This document shows, one piece after another, positions 63,157 to 64,000 of a DNA stretch of 64,000 nucleotides (its first letter is position 1; the number at the start of each line of letters is the position of its first letter). This DNA is from Gordonia bronchialis DSM 43247 (GTDB lineage Bacteria; Actinomycetota; Actinomycetes; Mycobacteriales; Mycobacteriaceae), in assembly GCF_000024785.1 (NCBI RefSeq), contig NC_013441.1, positions 4,216,001 to 4,280,000 of the forward strand. The letters run 5' to 3'. The position numbers and the translations under genes are program-made. The notes below the pieces were generated by a model that saw only the letters and a list, made by a program, of their open reading frames with translations, ran no database searches and was not told the origin of the DNA.

Positions 63157-64000
63157 ATGACAACCGACAAGACCAGCACTCTCGACGACGTCATCGCCGA
63201 ACTGCACGACGGCATGACGATCGGCATCGGCGGCTGGGGTTCACGCCGCAAGCCGATGGCCCTCGTCCGCGCCCTCGCCCGCTCCGACGTCAGGGATCTC
63301 ACCGTGGTCACCTACGGTGGACCGGATCTCGGACTCCTCTGTGCCGCAGGCAAAGTGAAACGCGCCTACTACGGGTTCGTCTCGCTGGATTCGGCGCCGT
63401 TCTACGACCCGTGGTTCGCCAACGCCCGCACCACCGGCGCCATCGAGGTCCGTGAGATGGACGAGGGCATGGTGAAGTGCGGCCTCGAGGCCGCTGCCGC
63501 CCGGCTCCCCTTCCTGCCGATCCGCGCCGGCCTCGGGTCCGACGTCCTCTCCTTCTGGGAGGGCGAGTTGAAGACTGTCGAATCCCCGTATCCGGACACC
63601 GACGGTCGCACGCAAACCCTGGTGGCGATGCCGGCACTGCGTCTCGACGCGGCATTCGTGCACCTCGATCTCGCCGATAGCCGTGGTAACGCGGCATACA
63701 CCGGCGTCGACCCCTACTTCGACGACCTGTACTGCGCTGCGGCCGACCGCCGCTATCTGGAGACCGACCAGCTGGTCTCCACCGAGGTGCTGGTGAAAAC
63801 CGTTCCCCATCAACGACTTCTGCTGAATCGAATGAACGTCGATCGGGTTGTGCACACACCCAACGGGGCGCACTTCACGTTTGCCGGCGAGTACACACGC
63901 GACGAGCGTTTCCAACAGTTCTATGTGGCCTCGGCCAAGGAGCCGGATACGTGGAAGACCTTCTCTGAGCGCTTCCTGCAGGTCGACGAGGAAACGTATC
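63157..64000 (+). CDS. ipdA: CoA-transferase-like COCHEA-CoA hydrolase subunit IpdA, partial
   Basis: The first 281 residues of the alpha subunit; the gene runs off the window. IpdA and IpdB form a heterodimer of CoA-transferase fold that hydrolyses the last carbocyclic ring in cholesterol C/D-ring breakdown. DGMTIGIGGWGSRRKPMALVRA and the TYGGPDLGLLC loop are characteristic. Homologue of Rv3551; ipdB is expected next. Confidence 0.93.
   Translation, partial: MTTDKTSTLDDVIAELHDGMTIGIGGWGSRRKPMALVRALARSDVRDLTVVTYGGPDLGLLCAAGKVKRAYYGFVSLDSAPFYDPWFANARTTGAIEVREMDEGMVKCGLEAAAARLPFLPIRAGLGSDVLSFWEGELKTVESPYPDTDGRTQTLVAMPALRLDAAFVHLDLADSRGNAAYTGVDPYFDDLYCAAADRRYLETDQLVSTEVLVKTVPHQRLLLNRMNVDRVVHTPNGAHFTFAGEYTRDERFQQFYVASAKEPDTWKTFSERFLQVDEETY

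Overview
The window is high-GC DNA with short intergenic gaps and many ATGA/TGATG/GTGA gene overlaps. Gene content points to a steroid-degrading member of the Mycobacteriales, most likely Gordonia or a close relative: mycothiol synthase, GlnR, LmeA, a complete mce4 cholesterol-import operon, and KstR and KstR2 operators. Genus is inferred from gene content and synteny only. Two blocks that are far apart in Mycobacterium tuberculosis (the Rv0813c-Rv0821c and Rv3492c-Rv3551 neighbourhoods) lie side by side here.

Region by region. (1) 1-4877: phosphate uptake, with the end of phoU, a small membrane protein and the pstSCAB operon. A PHO-box-like triple repeat lies upstream of pstS and a hairpin sits between pstS and pstC. 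(2) 4845-13553: an unfamiliar cluster preceded by two IdeR-type iron boxes. It has a condensation-fold acyltransferase, two GT2 glycosyltransferases, a DUF998 membrane protein, a GH16 lipoprotein, a GT-C-like membrane protein and an adenylation-carrier-thioesterase enzyme. Start/stop overlaps join most of it into one operon. It carries several frameshifts and an apparent deletion junction near 11185. (3) 13602-21447: housekeeping genes for an EEP hydrolase, mshD, glnR, lmeA, a polycysteine leader peptide with the sulfurtransferase operon, an SRPBCC protein, a nitrobindin-like protein with a leaderless miniprotein, and an unrecognised 330-residue protein. (4) 21928-33638: the mce4 operon (yrbE4A, yrbE4B, mceA-F, two Mce-associated proteins) with hsd4A at its head. 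(5) 33724-54464: the KstR regulon for side-chain degradation (fdxD, chsE4/chsE5, fadD17, fadD19, echA19, a DUF35 protein with ltp4 and ltp3, cyp125, fadA5, a Ddn homologue). Interspersed are two F420-type luciferase-like proteins, a CYP102-like P450 and a nuclease-fold gene between 110-bp direct repeats. (6) 54484-64000: a TetR/CYP125-paralogue pair, a DUF5685 protein with a cysteine-rich tail, an acyl-CoA synthetase, a GyrA-like coiled coil fused to a GNAT domain, then the KstR2-controlled ring-degradation genes (two SDRs, echA20, ipdA).

The steroid genes read as one programme. Mce4 imports cholesterol; CYP125 oxidises the side chain; FadD19, ChsE4/E5, EchA19, Hsd4A, FadA5 and the Ltp aldolases shorten it; EchA20 and IpdA act on the C/D-ring remnant. 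The igr acyl-CoA dehydrogenase/hydratase genes (chsE1/E2, chsH1/H2, ltp2) that accompany cyp125 in M. tuberculosis are not beside cyp125 here.

I saw no rRNA, tRNA, transposase, prophage or CRISPR array. Best candidates for something undescribed are the iron-box-controlled glycosyl/NRPS-like cluster, the GyrA-coil/GNAT fusion, the repeat-flanked nuclease-fold gene and the 21-bp intergenic repeat.
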